NCBI GenBank assembly: GCA_026627065.1
Contig: JAPNUO010000007.1
Span: forward strand, 1 to 64,000
DNA: 64,000 bases
Direction of reading: 5' to 3'
DNA from: Bacillota bacterium
GTDB lineage: Bacteria; Bacillota; Sulfobacillia; Sulfobacillales; Sulfobacillaceae
The notes beneath the pieces were generated by a model. That model searched no databases. It was not told the DNA's origin and saw only the letters and a list, made by a program, of their open reading frames with translations. This document shows, in pieces, positions 63,512 to 64,000 of this stretch. The translations under genes were made by a program, and so were the position numbers. Each line of letters begins with the position of its first letter. The first letter of the stretch is position 1.

Positions 63512-63874
63512 TTAGGGGGTCTCCAGCCGTTCTTTAATGGCGGAGGCCATGGTGAGGGGGTCGTCGACCTCAATGGCGGCCGCGCAATAGAGGTGGCGGC
63601 CCAGCCGGAAGTCGCGCAAATCGAGGGTAATGACGCGATCCGGGTTTTCGTAGGACAAGAAGTACCAGCCGTCGTCGCCGAGATAATGGCCTTCGTGGAT
63701 GGGGCCAATAGAGGTGCCGCCGAGCCTGAGCAACCGAGGCGGCACGCGCAGCCGGGCCCACACCGTCTCGATGTGACGGTAGGGAATGACAATGCGGCTG
63801 GTCAAAGCCTCTAGCATAGTCAGGCCGGTCAGCACAATTTCTACCGACTCGTCGTTTAAGGCGACGCGCCTCAA
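63512..63874 (-). CDS. Small PH-like domain protein of unknown function
   Basis: A 120-residue protein starting with TTG after GGGAGGAAAG. The strand-rich sequence (VEIVLTGLTMLEAL, IVIPYRHIETVWARL, YLGDDGWYFLSYENPDRVITLDL) ending in a helix (DPLTMASAIKERLE) resembles the bacterial PH-like fold found in proteins with a leading IPY strand. Not catalytic. It is upstream of the KimA-like gene on the same strand, 143 bases away. The remaining 63875-64000 has no clear gene. Confidence 0.65.
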   Translation of the reverse strand: MRRVALNDESVEIVLTGLTMLEALTSRIVIPYRHIETVWARLRVPPRLLRLGGTSIGPIHEGHYLGDDGWYFLSYENPDRVITLDLRDFRLGRHLYCAAAIEVDDPLTMASAIKERLETP

Positions 63875-64000
63875 TCTCTTTCCTCCCCGCCCGCCGATAT
63901 GGTATCTTACATAAATGTCATCGAATCATTCTGCCCTTACTTTAAATGTACGCCTTTGTTTTCCAGGGGGGAAGTCTTCGTCCGCGATTTCCTGCCGAGG

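Overview
The window looks like chromosome of a thermoacidophilic Gram-positive bacterium, most likely Sulfobacillus or a close relative (Bacillota). This rests on inference: high GC, T-box leaders on amino-acid genes, lipobox and Firmicute-type signal peptides, GTG/TTG starts with strong Shine-Dalgarno (SD) sites, and the mix of sugar ABC uptake, P450 and KimA-type potassium transport. No rRNA, tRNA or CRISPR array was seen.

Layout. (1) 1-4284 is a decayed mobile and toxin-antitoxin island: an IS110 transposase remnant, three degraded copies of one integrase C-terminus, an MNT nucleotidyltransferase with a broken HEPN partner, a frameshifted Trp-rich ORF, a PemK/MazF toxin with a 37-codon partner, and a 274-bp ISL3-like miniature element that ends at the -35 box of the next promoter. 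(2) 4285-8349 holds two convergent amino-acid units, each behind a T-box: proC (proline-type specifier CCC) and aminotransferase-serA (serine-type specifier UCC). (3) 8441-14225 has a lone peptide-binding lipoprotein, an orphan ParB-like protein with a zinc ribbon, a Dabb protein, an AP-superfamily phosphatase and a 740-bp gap. (4) 14226-36982 is a large galactoside locus. A minus-strand operon (two ABC permeases, binding protein, GH2 LacZ, GH42 and an AraC regulator) faces a plus-strand operon (GH36 alpha-galactosidase, DeoR regulator, galT, galK, galE). A UidA-like GH2 enzyme, a complete IS110 element and a galactonate dehydratase with a UlaG-like hydrolase follow. (5) 37028-44592 has redox genes, a divergent Lgt paralogue and an overlapping tungstate/molybdate-type ABC operon ending in an HTH-PBP regulator. 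(6) 44653-52952 has pyruvate kinase, a NiCoT/UreH-like membrane protein behind a palindromic operator, an SDR dehydrogenase, aspartate kinase, threonine synthase, homoserine kinase and a BNR/YCF48-like protein. (7) 53226-64000 has an aldo/keto reductase, a P450, a divergent FolC-like ligase, an aldose epimerase, a heterodimeric ABC exporter, a KimA-like K+ transporter and a small PH-like protein.

How it works together. Imported or external alpha- and beta-galactosides would be split to galactose and channelled into the Leloir pathway. dgoD and its overlapping hydrolase suggest a second, oxidative galactonate route. No ATPase gene for the sugar ABC system is present here, so a shared MsmX-type ATPase elsewhere is inferred. 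Many neighbours are convergent with 4-19-bp overlaps, so the chromosome is compact outside the mobile island.
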